Source: Microvirga sp. Mcv34
GTDB lineage: Bacteria > Pseudomonadota > Alphaproteobacteria > Rhizobiales > Beijerinckiaceae
Length of the DNA: 64,000 nt
NCBI RefSeq assembly: GCF_024519725.1
Contig: NZ_JALJRK010000006.1
Span: 62,001 to 126,000 of the forward strand
Reading direction: 5' to 3'
The notes beneath the pieces were generated by a model that worked only from the letters and a program-made list of their open reading frames with translations, was not told where the DNA came from and did no database searches. This document shows positions 51,954 to 61,079 of this stretch, piece by piece (positions within the stretch are counted from its first letter, which is position 1; the number at the start of each line of letters is the position of its first letter). Position numbers and translations under genes: made by a program.

Positions 51954-53024
51954 TCAGGAGGTGGAACGGACGGTCGCTCGCTCGACGAGTTCGACCGGGA
52001 GAACCTCGTGCGCGAGGTCACCCCTCTCCCCGGTCATTTTGCGCTCGATGGCCGCCAGCACGGATTCCGTAAGATCGCTCATCGACTGCCTGATCGTGGT
52101 CAGGCGATAGGCAGCCCATGCCGATTGCTGGATATCGTCGAAGCCAATGATCGACAGATCGTCGGGAACGCGCCGCCCCATCTCGCGCGCGCCGTCGAGG
52201 AAGCCCAGCGCCATGAGGTCGGTGACGCAAAAGACGCCATCGAGGTCATGGGCGGAAAGCAAGCCTCTTGCGGCGTCCATCCCGGTCTCGTAGGCGGTCC
52301 CGCCAGAGGCCCAGACGGCCGGCTCGATCCCGGCCTCCCTCACGCGGTCCACGAAGGCACCGCGACGACGGATCTGGGTTGGAGTCTGGGCGCCGCTCCC
52401 GACGACGCCGATCCGCCGACAGCCCGCGCGGAGCAGTCGCTCGGCCGCAATACGGGCTCCATTGAGATCATCGCTGATGATCGTATCGGCTTCGGTGTCA
52501 TCGTCCTGTCGGTTGACCAGGATCACCCGTACGCCATTGGCCATGCACTCGTCGATGATCGACGAGGGGGGCGAACCGGACATCACCACGATGGCCCGGA
52601 CACGGAATTCGAGTATCAGTTCGATCAGAGGCGTGATCCCCTGCTCCGCCTCGGCGGCATTCAGGAGCAGGCATTGCATGCCGCGCCTGAGAAGCTCCCG
52701 GCTCAGTTCGTCGAGCTGGCGAGCCATGAAGGGCAGGGACAGGTTGGCGCCGACCACCCCGACCAAGTTGGACTGATCGCTGATCAGGCTCCGGGCCAGG
52801 CGATTGACCCGGTATCCAAGAGTCTTGGCCGCTTCCTGAACACGATGCCTCACATCGGCCGAGACACTGGCGCCGGGCGTGAAGGTGCGCGAAACGGCCG
52901 AGCGGGAGACACCGGCGAGCCGCGCCACGTCCTCAGACGTCACGAAGCTTCGCGCTGTGCGGTCACGTTTCAGATGGTCTTCACGATCCGAAGACGTCTC
53001 TGGGGGGGCTTGCTCCGCGTCCAT
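51954..53024 (-). CDS. LacI-family transcriptional regulator
   Basis: The 356-residue protein has an N-terminal LacI headpiece at about residues 28-80 (TSEDVARLAGVSRSAVSRTFTPGASVSADVRHRVQEAAKTLGYRVNRLARSL). A periplasmic-binding-like effector domain follows, with VGVVGANLSLPFMARQLDELSREL and DDLSIIGFDDIQQSAWAAYRLTTIRQ. The first 27 residues are a polar extension. It precedes the importer/phosphatase operon on the same strand and probably represses it through the palindrome at 51898-51915. Confidence 0.92.
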   Translation of the reverse strand: MDAEQAPPETSSDREDHLKRDRTARSFVTSEDVARLAGVSRSAVSRTFTPGASVSADVRHRVQEAAKTLGYRVNRLARSLISDQSNLVGVVGANLSLPFMARQLDELSRELLRRGMQCLLLNAAEAEQGITPLIELILEFRVRAIVVMSGSPPSSIIDECMANGVRVILVNRQDDDTEADTIISDDLNGARIAAERLLRAGCRRIGVVGSGAQTPTQIRRRGAFVDRVREAGIEPAVWASGGTAYETGMDAARGLLSAHDLDGVFCVTDLMALGFLDGAREMGRRVPDDLSIIGFDDIQQSAWAAYRLTTIRQSMSDLTESVLAAIERKMTGERGDLAHEVLPVELVERATVRSTS

Positions 53025-53217
53025 TGATGCCCTGTGTGCGTTCGGCAGCTAATATTCAGCATGCCTCCGAACTGACAAGGGAAATCTATGCACACGCATT
53101 CAGCCCAGGCAAGCGCGCACGAGGCCGGCGCCACACGGGTCCGCCCCGGGCAATCGTTTGGCCAAGATCGGTTGAGGCAGACACCATTGTCGACGATGCT
53201 ATCCCGAGGAACGACTG

Positions 53218-53670
53218 TCACTGCGTTGATCGCGGCTTCAAGGCACGCTCGACCGTTTCCACGAGTTCGGTGAGCCGGTAAGGCTTGGCGAGGAAAGGCA
53301 CACCCACCGACACACACCTCCCGTGGCAGATCCGGGAGCGGCCGGAGGTGAAGACGATTGAGATGAGCGGCTGGAGCGACAAGGCGACCTGCGCGAGATC
53401 GAAGCCGTCTCGGCCACCCAGATCGATGTCGGTGAACAGAATATCCACCGACTCGTCCCTCAAGATGACCTCGGCCTCCTCTGCGCTGGCCGCCGTGAAG
53501 ACCTCGTAGCCCGCTTCGATGAGGGCTTCGGCCGCAAGCTCTCCGATGATCAACTCGTCCTCGACGACGAGAACGCGCTGACGCAGTGACTTGGGAGCTG
53601 GTTTCTTCGCCGGCTTGGGGCGAGTCCAAGGGGACAGCATTGGAGCCATGTACGCAACCTCACTGAACAC
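53218..53670 (-). CDS. Single-domain response regulator (CheY-like receiver)
   Basis: The protein is 150 residues (start at 53670, or the ATG at 53640). A basic, Pro/Lys-rich N-terminus is followed by a receiver domain: VLVVEDELIIGELAAEALIEAGYEVFTA, the phospho-acceptor in DILFTDIDLGGRDGFDLA, a Ser/Thr switch in IVFTSGRS and the conserved Lys in PFLAKPYRL. It has no output domain. No kinase gene is adjacent, so the partner is unknown. It is divergent from an AraC-family gene 247 bp away. Confidence 0.88.
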   Translation of the reverse strand: MFSEVAYMAPMLSPWTRPKPAKKPAPKSLRQRVLVVEDELIIGELAAEALIEAGYEVFTAASAEEAEVILRDESVDILFTDIDLGGRDGFDLAQVALSLQPLISIVFTSGRSRICHGRCVSVGVPFLAKPYRLTELVETVERALKPRSTQ

Positions 53671-53917
53671 ATCCGTGTGGTTAACGAACGATCGTGGCAG
53701 GTGTTCGAAGCAGAATTCGCCAAGTCAGGATATGGTCACCAAAGAGTTAACGATCGGCTCAACCTTCCAGACGCTGTGATATCTCGCGGCGACGATCTTG
53801 CCGGAGACAGAAATTCTATTCGATCCTGCGGACAATACGTATTCCTTTTCCACCACGCTCCATTAACGTTCCCGTTCGATGAACAACATCATATGATCCT
53901 GGGGTGCGCAATCGATC

Positions 53918-54958
53918 ATGTCCGGCCTCCCATCCTTCTCGTTCGTCGGCTCTGCGGCCTCGTCCGCCGAAGAGGCATTCTGGACATGGCGCAGCATCAC
54001 ATCGCCCCTGTTCGACGTATCGATGCCCGATTCACGAGCCGTCGAGGCTTTCGAGGTCGAAGTCGACAGCTATCATCTTGGGCCGCTCGTCTTTGGAAGC
54101 GTAAGCGCAAACGCTCAGCGGTTCCATCGCTCGCCACGCACGATCGCCCGCAGTGGGATCGATCATTACGTGGTCCAGCTCTACTCGCAGGGCGGCTATG
54201 CTGGAGAGGTCGACGGCCAAGACATCCAAGTGAAACCAGGCGATATCAGCATTCTCGACCTCTCCCGGACATTGCAGACCCAAGCCGAGCGCTTCCATAA
54301 CTTGAACTGCATCGTTCCGAGAACCATGCTGGAGCCACTTCTCAGACATCCTGACGGGCTGCACGGCACCGTGTTATCGGGCCGGACCGGGCTCGGCCAT
54401 GTCCTCGGCACCTATTTGCAGACGATTTACAAGACGGCCGGCTCGTTGAGTGCAGAGGATGGGGCAGCCATCTCAGAAGCGACGGCCAGCCTGATCGCCG
54501 GCTGCTTCGGCCCCTCAGCCAATTCACGGGAGACGGTCGCGACGGCCAAGAAAGGGGCCCTGCTCCTGACGATCAAGCGTTACATTGAAGCCAATCTCGC
54601 TGACCCGGATTTGACGGTCGAGAGCATGACCCGCGAATTCCACGTCTCGCGGGCGACGCTTGTCCGCATGTTCGAACCCCTCGGCGGACTGAGCGGCTAT
54701 ATCCGGGAGCGCCGGATGTTCCGCTGCTTTGCCGAACTCACCTCTCCCTCTCCATCCCATCGCTCCATAGCGGATCTCGCGTATTCATGGGGCTTCGGGA
54801 ACGAGGCGGCCTTCAGCCGAGCGTTCCGGCGCATGTTCGGCATGTCGCCTCGCGAAGCCCGCGCTGAAGGAACGCTGGCCCGGGTCGCCGTCCAGCGGCA
54901 CAGGCCCGGTTCGAGCGGCCCGGCTGTGGCACAGTGGATCCGCGATCTGCAGATGTGA
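53918..54958 (+). CDS. AraC-family transcriptional regulator
   Basis: The 346-residue protein has an N-terminal AraC_binding_2-type sensing domain (about 40-200; HYVVQLYSQGGYAGEVDGQDIQVKPGDISILDLS). A C-terminal AraC helix-turn-helix pair (about 225-325) follows, with LTVESMTREFHVSRATLVRMFEPLGG and SIADLAYSWGFGNEAAFSRAFRRMFGMSPREARA. Length is normal. Its target and effector are not evident; the single-domain response regulator is divergent. Confidence 0.9.
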   Translation: MSGLPSFSFVGSAASSAEEAFWTWRSITSPLFDVSMPDSRAVEAFEVEVDSYHLGPLVFGSVSANAQRFHRSPRTIARSGIDHYVVQLYSQGGYAGEVDGQDIQVKPGDISILDLSRTLQTQAERFHNLNCIVPRTMLEPLLRHPDGLHGTVLSGRTGLGHVLGTYLQTIYKTAGSLSAEDGAAISEATASLIAGCFGPSANSRETVATAKKGALLLTIKRYIEANLADPDLTVESMTREFHVSRATLVRMFEPLGGLSGYIRERRMFRCFAELTSPSPSHRSIADLAYSWGFGNEAAFSRAFRRMFGMSPREARAEGTLARVAVQRHRPGSSGPAVAQWIRDLQM

Positions 54959-55083
54959 TCGACCCTGCCGCCTTCGACCCGTCGCTTGAGGCATACGGCA
55001 CAGAGATTGCGCCGACCTGCAAAGTGAAACACCCCGCCTGACGCTATAATACGTTGAAACAGCGTTGCTGGGGGGCAGCTGCC

Positions 55084-55365
55084 ATGACAGGAAATCTCAT
55101 CTGCCTTCGCTGCAAACGAAGGCACCGATCTCATATACAGTCCAGAACAGATGCGTCCTCTACCGCTCTGTTCCCTCAAGAAGCGCAAGTGCTTTGTCTC
55201 GTCGCGAGCGGCGAAACGAATTCCGACATCGCACGTGCCCTGTCCTTGAGCGAATGCGCCGTCAAGCAGCACGTCAAGTCTCTGCTCTACAAGGCACGGG
55301 CCCGAAGCAGGCCGGGCCGCTCCGCTCCTTTGCAGGATCCCGCGCGGTCTCAGCGCCGATCCTGA
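55084..55365 (+). CDS. Small LuxR/GerE-type helix-turn-helix protein
   Basis: The ATG at 55084 has a G-rich ribosome site (GGGGGG). The 93 residues contain a LuxR-type DNA-binding domain at about 34-80 (FPQEAQVLCLVASGETNSDIARALSLSECAVKQHVKSLLYKA). No receiver or autoinducer domain precedes it; instead there is a basic stretch with two cysteines (LICLRCKRRHR). It could be a stand-alone regulator or the remnant of a larger one. No partner is identified. Confidence 0.68.
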   Translation: MTGNLICLRCKRRHRSHIQSRTDASSTALFPQEAQVLCLVASGETNSDIARALSLSECAVKQHVKSLLYKARARSRPGRSAPLQDPARSQRRS

Positions 55366-55433
55366 CGCGACATTGCGTCGGGGGCTGAATCTTCGCCCGC
55401 CCGACCCACGCCCGACTGCGGCGTCCGCCCTAC

Positions 55434-56180
55434 TCAAGCGCTCTGAAGGTCGGATTTCGCCCGCAGCGCGAGGTCGGGACGATCGGTCGTGATTTGCCGG
55501 ACGGGCTGGCGAAACCAGTAGCGGAGATCGGCTTCTTCGTTCGGCACCCACGCACCGAGCCTATCCGCTCCGAACGCGTCGGTGAACGCTTGCATGGTAT
55601 GGATCAGAAGGAATTTTTCAACCGCCACAAAAATGCCCGGGATAGCCTGGAGACGATCGATGGCTCGATTCAGCCCTCCCAGCATTTCGCAGGAGCGCCG
55701 ATCGACGGAAGCCAGCACCGGGATGTCCGGATCGAGCCGTCGGACGGTCTCGAGCACCTCCAGCATGAAGCACGTCAGAATCGACCTCGTCTCGAGGCCG
55801 TGGCGATGCACGGCCTCCAGGACCTTGGCCTCCATGCCGGCATAGGCATTTCCAACGGCGTCGGTCTTCAGCTCGATATGAAGTTCGAGAGCGCTGCCGG
55901 CGAGCACTTGCAGGACCTGATCGAGGCTCGGAACGGTTTCTTGGCAGTCACGCAGGGGAATTGCCTGGAGTTCGGCCAAGGTCCGGGCGCCGACTGGGCC
56001 GGATCCCGTCGTGGTCCGTTCCAGCGTCGGATCGTGGATCACGGCGAGCTTGCCGTCCGCCGTCAGGTGAACGTCGAACTCGACGCCTTCCACGTCGAGC
56101 TCCGCGAGCCTCCGGAAACCGTCCAGGCTGTTCTCGGGCCACAGGTTGCGCGCCCCGCGATGACCGATGATCATGACCAT
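55434..56180 (-). CDS. ugpQ: Glycerophosphodiester phosphodiesterase (UgpQ-like)
   Basis: The 248-residue enzyme starts MVMIIGHRGARNLWPENSLDGF, the HRG/PEN catalytic motif. It continues with GVEFDVHLTADGKLAVIHDPTLERTT (metal-binding Glu/Asp and catalytic His). No signal peptide is present, so it acts in the cytoplasm on imported glycerophosphodiesters, releasing an alcohol and glycerol phosphate. It is the last gene of the ugp-like operon, 12 bp after the permease gene. Confidence 0.92.
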   Translation of the reverse strand: MVMIIGHRGARNLWPENSLDGFRRLAELDVEGVEFDVHLTADGKLAVIHDPTLERTTTGSGPVGARTLAELQAIPLRDCQETVPSLDQVLQVLAGSALELHIELKTDAVGNAYAGMEAKVLEAVHRHGLETRSILTCFMLEVLETVRRLDPDIPVLASVDRRSCEMLGGLNRAIDRLQAIPGIFVAVEKFLLIHTMQAFTDAFGADRLGAWVPNEEADLRYWFRQPVRQITTDRPDLALRAKSDLQSA

Positions 56181-56192
56181 GAAAATTCTGCC

Positions 56193-57113
56193 TTACTTGC
56201 TGCTGTCGACGAGACCGCGCACGAACCAGCGCTGCATGATGAGAACCACCAGAACGGGCGGGAGCATCACCAGGAGCGCGCCGCTCATCGCCACGTTCCA
56301 GGCCGGTTCCGTGTCCGAGCGCGGGATGAGATGCTTCACACCGATGACGGCCGTAGCCATGTCTTTCTCGGTCGTGAAGAGCAGCGGCCAGAGATACTGG
56401 TTCCACCCATAAAGGAACAGGATGATCGACAAGGCGATGATGTTGGAACGCGAGAGCGGCAGAAGGATCGTCCAGAAGAAGCGCATGGCCGATGCGCCGT
56501 CGAGACGCGCCGCTTCCAGAAGCTCCTCGGGAACGGTGAGGAAGAACTGCCGGAACAGGAACGTGGCGGATGCCGATGCAATCAGCGGCAGGATCAGCCC
56601 CTGATAGGTGTTCAGCATGTTCCATTCGAGGGCAATCTCGATCCGGTTGCCCGTGATCCACTCCCAGAGCCCCTGGATGTTGAGGAGATCGATCACCCAT
56701 TGGACCGGCAGTGCCGCATTCGCGACGGCCTCGTAGGTCGGCACGATCCTCACCTCGACCGGAAGCATCAGCGACATGAAGATCAGCCAGAAGGCCAGGA
56801 TGCGAAATCGGAACCGGAAATAGGTGATCGCGAAGGCAGACAGCAGCGAGATCGCCACCTTGCCGACCGTAATGCCGATCGCCACGATGAAGGAGTTCAG
56901 GAGGAGTTGTCCGAAGTCCGCCTTGATCCATGCGGTCGCCAGATTCTCCAGGAAGTGGCCACCGGGCAGCCACGGCATCGGCACCTGCTGCACCTCTTCC
57001 ATCGTCAGCGAGCCGGCGATAAAGGCGAAATAGAGCGGCAGGCAGACCAGCACGATGCCCCCGAGGAGGATCAGATGGCAGATCGCCGTGAGAATGGGGG
57101 AGCGTTCAACCAT
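56193..57113 (-). CDS. ugpE: Glycerol-phosphate ABC transporter permease (UgpE-like)
   Basis: The 306-residue protein has six TM helices and the carbohydrate-type (MalG/UgpE) EAA loop VPEELLEAARLDGASAMRFFWTILLPLSRSN. The N-terminus (AICHLILLGGIVLVCLPLYFAFIAGSL) and the C-terminal MQRWFVRGL are typical. It starts 2 bp after the UgpA-like gene. No ATPase (ugpC) follows, so the importer must borrow one from elsewhere. Confidence 0.92.
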   Translation of the reverse strand: MVERSPILTAICHLILLGGIVLVCLPLYFAFIAGSLTMEEVQQVPMPWLPGGHFLENLATAWIKADFGQLLLNSFIVAIGITVGKVAISLLSAFAITYFRFRFRILAFWLIFMSLMLPVEVRIVPTYEAVANAALPVQWVIDLLNIQGLWEWITGNRIEIALEWNMLNTYQGLILPLIASASATFLFRQFFLTVPEELLEAARLDGASAMRFFWTILLPLSRSNIIALSIILFLYGWNQYLWPLLFTTEKDMATAVIGVKHLIPRSDTEPAWNVAMSGALLVMLPPVLVVLIMQRWFVRGLVDSSK

Positions 57114-57115
57114 GA

Positions 57116-58027
57116 TCAGATGCTGTAATTGACCTTGCGTTCAACATACTTGAACTGCAGGAGAGTCAGGAGGAGAGCGAATGTCATCAGGAGAACCGAC
57201 TGGGCCGCCGAGGACCCGAGATCGAGATTGATGAAGCCGTCCTGATAGACCTTGTAGACCAGGATGTTCGTGGCTCCGGCCGGACCGCCTCGGGTAACCG
57301 CGTCGATGATGGCGAAGGTCTCGAAGAACCCGTAGACGAAGTTCATGGTTGTAAGGAAGAAAAGCGTGGGTCCGAGCAGCGGCAGCGCAATCTGGAAGAA
57401 GCGCCTGATCGGCCCCGCACCGTCGACCGCGGCGGCCTCCATCAAGGATCTCGGCACGGCCAGAAGGCCCGCGACGAGAAAGATATAATCGTAGCAGATG
57501 TGCTTCCAGGACGCTGCGAGCACCACGAGCAGCATGGCATCGGAGCCATTGCGGTTGGGATCCCACTGGATCCCCAGCGATTTGATGAAGAACGCGATGG
57601 GGCCCACGGCCGGATTGAACAGGAACGCCCACATCACGCCCGCGATGACGGGTGCGATCGCATAGGGCAGCAGGATCACGCCTTTGTAAGCGGACTGGAA
57701 GCGCACCACCCGATCCGTCGCGAAGGCGAGAACGAGCGCGACAGTGATTGTTACGACGTTCTGTGCCAGAGTGAACCAGATCGTTACCCAGATGGAGTTG
57801 CGGTAGCTGTCGCTCGCGAAGAGCGCCGTGAAATTGTCCAACCAGACGAAATGAACGCTGGCCCCGAACGGATCCGTCAGCAGGAACGCCTGCATGAGGG
57901 CCCGGATGGACGGGATGAAGAAAAAGAAGAGAAGAATGAGGAGCTGCGGCAGAAGCAGCAGGGCCGGCAGGCCCGCGGTCTGAAAATGAGCATGTTTCAG
58001 ACCGGGTTCGTGAGTGGTTGCGACCAC
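57116..58027 (-). CDS. ugpA: Glycerol-phosphate ABC transporter permease (UgpA-like)
   Basis: The 303-residue protein has six TM helices (LLLPQLLILLFFFFIPSIRALMQAF first). The EAA loop is VPRSLMEAAAVDGAGPIRRFFQIALPLLGP, and VTRGGPAGATNILVYKVYQDGF is highly characteristic of UgpA. It is the partner of the UgpE-like permease encoded next. Confidence 0.92.
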   Translation of the reverse strand: MVATTHEPGLKHAHFQTAGLPALLLLPQLLILLFFFFIPSIRALMQAFLLTDPFGASVHFVWLDNFTALFASDSYRNSIWVTIWFTLAQNVVTITVALVLAFATDRVVRFQSAYKGVILLPYAIAPVIAGVMWAFLFNPAVGPIAFFIKSLGIQWDPNRNGSDAMLLVVLAASWKHICYDYIFLVAGLLAVPRSLMEAAAVDGAGPIRRFFQIALPLLGPTLFFLTTMNFVYGFFETFAIIDAVTRGGPAGATNILVYKVYQDGFINLDLGSSAAQSVLLMTFALLLTLLQFKYVERKVNYSI

Positions 58028-58095
58028 GTCTAATCTCCGCTCGACAGACAGGATGCGGCACTGATCCGGATTCGGACCAGTGCCGCTTCGCTCGA

Positions 58096-59415
58096 TCAGT
58101 ACTTGCCTTTGTTGAGGCGCTCGTACTGGCGGAGAACCTCGTTGCCGCGCTTCACGGCGTCATCCATGGCCTGTTGCGCGTCCTTCTTACCGGCGAACAG
58201 AGCCTCGACTTCCTCACGCTGGGCGAACATGGACTGGGTGAAGTTGCCGAAGTGGAAGCCGAGCGAATTGTCGGTCGGCGTGCCGCGGTTGAGCTGCTGG
58301 ATGGCGATCTCGCGTGTGGGGCTCTCCTTGTAGTACCCTTCCGATTTCGCCATCTCGTAAGCCTTGTTGGTGAGCGGGACATAGCCCGTCGCCTTGTGCC
58401 ACCAGAGCTGCGTCTCGGGCTTCGCGAGATAGTCGAAGAAGGCCGCTATCGCTTTCTCCTCCTCCGGCTTGTGCCCCTTGATCACCCACAGGGCGGCGCC
58501 GCCGATGGTGCTGTTCTTCGGCTGCCTACCTTCCTCCCACGGCATGAAGGTCGCGCTCCAGGCGATCTTCGAGTTGCGCTCGATACCGCTATGCGCTGCG
58601 GTCGACGCGAAGTAGGTGGCGCATTTTCCGGACGTGAAGAGCTGCTCGGGGCTGAAGCCCTGGCCGGCAATCTGAAGCACGCCGTCATCGAGCCATTTCT
58701 TCAGGCGAGCCACCTGAGGCACCACGAGCGTCTTGTTGTAGACGAACTCCGTGTCGAGCCCATTGTAGCCGTTCGCCTGCGTGGCGTAGGGCTGGTCGTT
58801 GATGGCGCTGTAATTCTCGATGAGGCTCCAGTGATAATCCGTCGCCAGTGCCGTTCCGCACTCGGCCGCGCCGGATTTCTTGATGACGTAGAGCTGCTTC
58901 TCGAACTCGCCCCAGGTCTCCGCCGGCTTGTCGAACCCAGCCTTCTGGAACTGGTCCTTGTTGTAGAAGAGGATCGGCGAGGATGAATTGAAGGGCATCG
59001 CCGCGAGCTTGCCCTTGTAGGAATAGAACCCAGCCACAGGCTTGATGAAGTCGGACCAATCCACCTTATGGCCCGTCTTGTCCATGAGATCCTGCACCGG
59101 GACGATGGCGTCCGAGAGCAGCATGGTCATGAAGCCGCGCTCGTAGATCTGCACGATGTGAGGAGGACGCTTGGCCCGATAGGCCGCAATGGTGCTGTTG
59201 ATGACTTCGTCGTAGTTGCCCTTGTTCACCGCGACGACCTTGTACTGGTCGTTCGACTCGTTGAACTTCTTGGCAAGCTCCTCGACGCGCTCTCCGTTGA
59301 CGCCGTTCATGGCGTGCCACCATTGCACCTCGACGGGCTCGGCAGAGGCGGCACCGGACATGATCAGGGCCAGCGCTCCGACGGCGATGCGCGGTATCGT
59401 CTTGTCATTTTTCAT
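58096..59415 (-). CDS. ugpB: Glycerol-phosphate-binding periplasmic protein (UgpB-like)
   Basis: The 439-residue protein has a signal peptide ending near SAEP and the UgpB pattern VEVQWWHAMNGVNGERVEELAKKFNESNDQYKVVAVNKGNYDEVINSTIAAYRAKRPPHIVQIYERG. It also has MPFNSSSPILFYNKDQFQKAG and a late ETQLWWHKATGYVPL. These positions include residues that line the glycerol-phosphate site in UgpB. It binds sn-glycerol-3-phosphate or glycerophosphocholine in the family. The linked G1P-dehydrogenase-like gene raises the question of enantiomer preference. Confidence 0.92.
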   Translation of the reverse strand: MKNDKTIPRIAVGALALIMSGAASAEPVEVQWWHAMNGVNGERVEELAKKFNESNDQYKVVAVNKGNYDEVINSTIAAYRAKRPPHIVQIYERGFMTMLLSDAIVPVQDLMDKTGHKVDWSDFIKPVAGFYSYKGKLAAMPFNSSSPILFYNKDQFQKAGFDKPAETWGEFEKQLYVIKKSGAAECGTALATDYHWSLIENYSAINDQPYATQANGYNGLDTEFVYNKTLVVPQVARLKKWLDDGVLQIAGQGFSPEQLFTSGKCATYFASTAAHSGIERNSKIAWSATFMPWEEGRQPKNSTIGGAALWVIKGHKPEEEKAIAAFFDYLAKPETQLWWHKATGYVPLTNKAYEMAKSEGYYKESPTREIAIQQLNRGTPTDNSLGFHFGNFTQSMFAQREEVEALFAGKKDAQQAMDDAVKRGNEVLRQYERLNKGKY

Positions 59416-59450
59416 TCTGATGTCCTCCCATTTGATCCTTCTCTCCCGCT

Positions 59451-60833
59451 TCAGGGCGTCGAGATAGCGATCCCCTGCCCTTTCGAACGCCTTCCCCAGA
59501 AGCCTCCTTCGGCCATGAGGGCGGCAATCCCCTTGTCGAGCCAGCCCAGATCATCGAGAAGATCCAGGATGGTGAAGCGCCGGCGGATCAACCGCGCGCG
59601 CCGACATTCCTTCGCCAGCTGCGCCAGCGGCACCCCGAGGTCGCCGGGATGCGCCGCGGCGCCGGCCGCGCGAAGCCAGGTTTCCATTTCGTCGGGTGCA
59701 ATGCAGTACCGGCGCAACTCTTCGCGCAGCGCCGGCCAGTCGGCGGCGAGCGTCGCCAAGCGCTCGGCCCGGCGCGGAGCCCGCTCCATCTTGACCCGCA
59801 TCTCCGTCCGCGCGGATTCGGCAATGTGCGGATCAGAGAATGCCGCTTCGATCTCGGCCTCCACCGCCTCGGGTGTGGACGCGGCGCCACGCGCTTGCGC
59901 GATGACGTTTTCATCGATGTCCTGCGCCAGGAACCACTCGTACAAGGCGAGGATCGCCACGGTCCCGATCCCCACGCAGGCGCCGTGCGCCGCAGGCTCG
60001 CCCTCGTAGGTGAGTCGTTCCATCTCCCAGACGTGCGAGATGAGGTGCTCGGCCCCGCTCGCCGGGCGAGAATTGCCATGAGCCTGCATGGCGAAGCCTG
60101 AGACGAGCAGGCCGTTCATGAGATCGCCCATGGCGGCAGAGTTGCCGGCGCCGATTGCGTCAGGCTGCGACAGCCATCCACGCACATTGTCCTGAACAAG
60201 CGCGAACGGCTCGGGATTGATCGGCTCCTCGCCCAGCAGGTCGGCCAGCTTCCAGTCCGCGCCGGCGACGATCTTTCCGGCCAGGTCGCCATAGCCCCAG
60301 CCCGCCATGCGGGCAGGAGCCCGCGCGATCACATCGAGATCGGCCACCACGCTGACGGGCGGTGCGCAGTCCAGCGTGCGCTTGAAGCCGTCGTCGAGCA
60401 AGGCGGCGCCCGAAGCGGCATAGCCGTCCATCGAGGCCGCCGTCGCCACGCAGATATAGGGAACACCGGCGAGTTCGGCCGCGTATTTCGTGAGGTCGTT
60501 GATGACGCCCGACCCGACGGCGACCGGAGTTGTTCCCTGCGCCTTGATCGCGCCGGCGATATCTCTCGCGAGGGCGGCATGAGGCTTCACCCGCGGGGCG
60601 GCCTCCAGAAGGACCGGAGCGACACTCGCAAGACCGGCCTGTTCCAGGATCGCGTGCGCATCGTAGCCGGCAGCCTCCATGGTATTGCGATCGCCGACGA
60701 TCATCGGCGCGCGGCCTCCCGCGGCGCGTACCGCATCGGGCAGGAAAGCAAGCGCCGAAGAGGAGACGAACACCTGACGTGTCGTCGTCGCCTTCCGTAC
60801 CGCCTCGTTGAGAACCTGCGCCTGACCTGCCAT
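59451..60833 (-). CDS. sn-Glycerol-1-phosphate dehydrogenase family protein (AraM/EgsA-like)
   Basis: The 460-residue protein belongs to the iron/zinc alcohol-dehydrogenase-like superfamily, G1PDH branch. An NAD(P)-binding VGSGVINDLTKYAA is followed by the metal ligands D136 (ATAASMDGYAS-type), H263 (SGAEHLISHVWEM) and H283 (HGACVG). The extra C-terminal region (ILDLLDDLGWLDKGIAALMAEGGFWGRR) makes it longer than Bacillus AraM (about 394). It would interconvert glycerol-1-phosphate and dihydroxyacetone phosphate. It is the first gene of the ugp-like operon, suggesting catabolic use of an imported glycerol phosphate. Confidence 0.82.
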   Translation of the reverse strand: MAGQAQVLNEAVRKATTTRQVFVSSSALAFLPDAVRAAGGRAPMIVGDRNTMEAAGYDAHAILEQAGLASVAPVLLEAAPRVKPHAALARDIAGAIKAQGTTPVAVGSGVINDLTKYAAELAGVPYICVATAASMDGYAASGAALLDDGFKRTLDCAPPVSVVADLDVIARAPARMAGWGYGDLAGKIVAGADWKLADLLGEEPINPEPFALVQDNVRGWLSQPDAIGAGNSAAMGDLMNGLLVSGFAMQAHGNSRPASGAEHLISHVWEMERLTYEGEPAAHGACVGIGTVAILALYEWFLAQDIDENVIAQARGAASTPEAVEAEIEAAFSDPHIAESARTEMRVKMERAPRRAERLATLAADWPALREELRRYCIAPDEMETWLRAAGAAAHPGDLGVPLAQLAKECRRARLIRRRFTILDLLDDLGWLDKGIAALMAEGGFWGRRSKGQGIAISTP

Positions 60834-60860
60834 TGACCCCTCACTCGCGATACATTTGCA

Positions 60861-60880
60861 TATTGTGTATTACAATTGTA
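60861..60880. promoter_or_regulatory. Candidate SorC operator in divergent promoter region
   Basis: ATTGT-GTATT-ACAAT is a perfect 5-bp inverted repeat, and the overlapping TACAATTGTA (60871-60880) is a 10-bp perfect palindrome. Both lie in an AT-rich patch 28-47 bp upstream of the G1P-dehydrogenase-like start and in the divergent gap before the SorC gene. Confidence 0.5.
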
Positions 60881-61079
60881 TGACGATGACAACGGGGTCC
60901 TGGCCCCTTGCTCCCGCCGGTGGATTCGTTCGATGATGGCGCCGATACCTTGTTCCACCCTCACGAACGCCTCGGGATGATCGGAATGCGTTGCACCCGA
61001 TGGTGCGGCGGACCCGGCTCAGCGGGAGCGCCTTGACGGCTTGATACAGGCTTCGGACAATCATTGCAGGCGCGCGACC

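Noticed and set aside
55494-57128. 544-codon open frame on the plus strand opposite the GDPD and ugpE genes
   Set aside because: It is antisense to two clear family genes, is Arg/His/Asp/Gln-rich with no motif, and results from high-GC codon bias.
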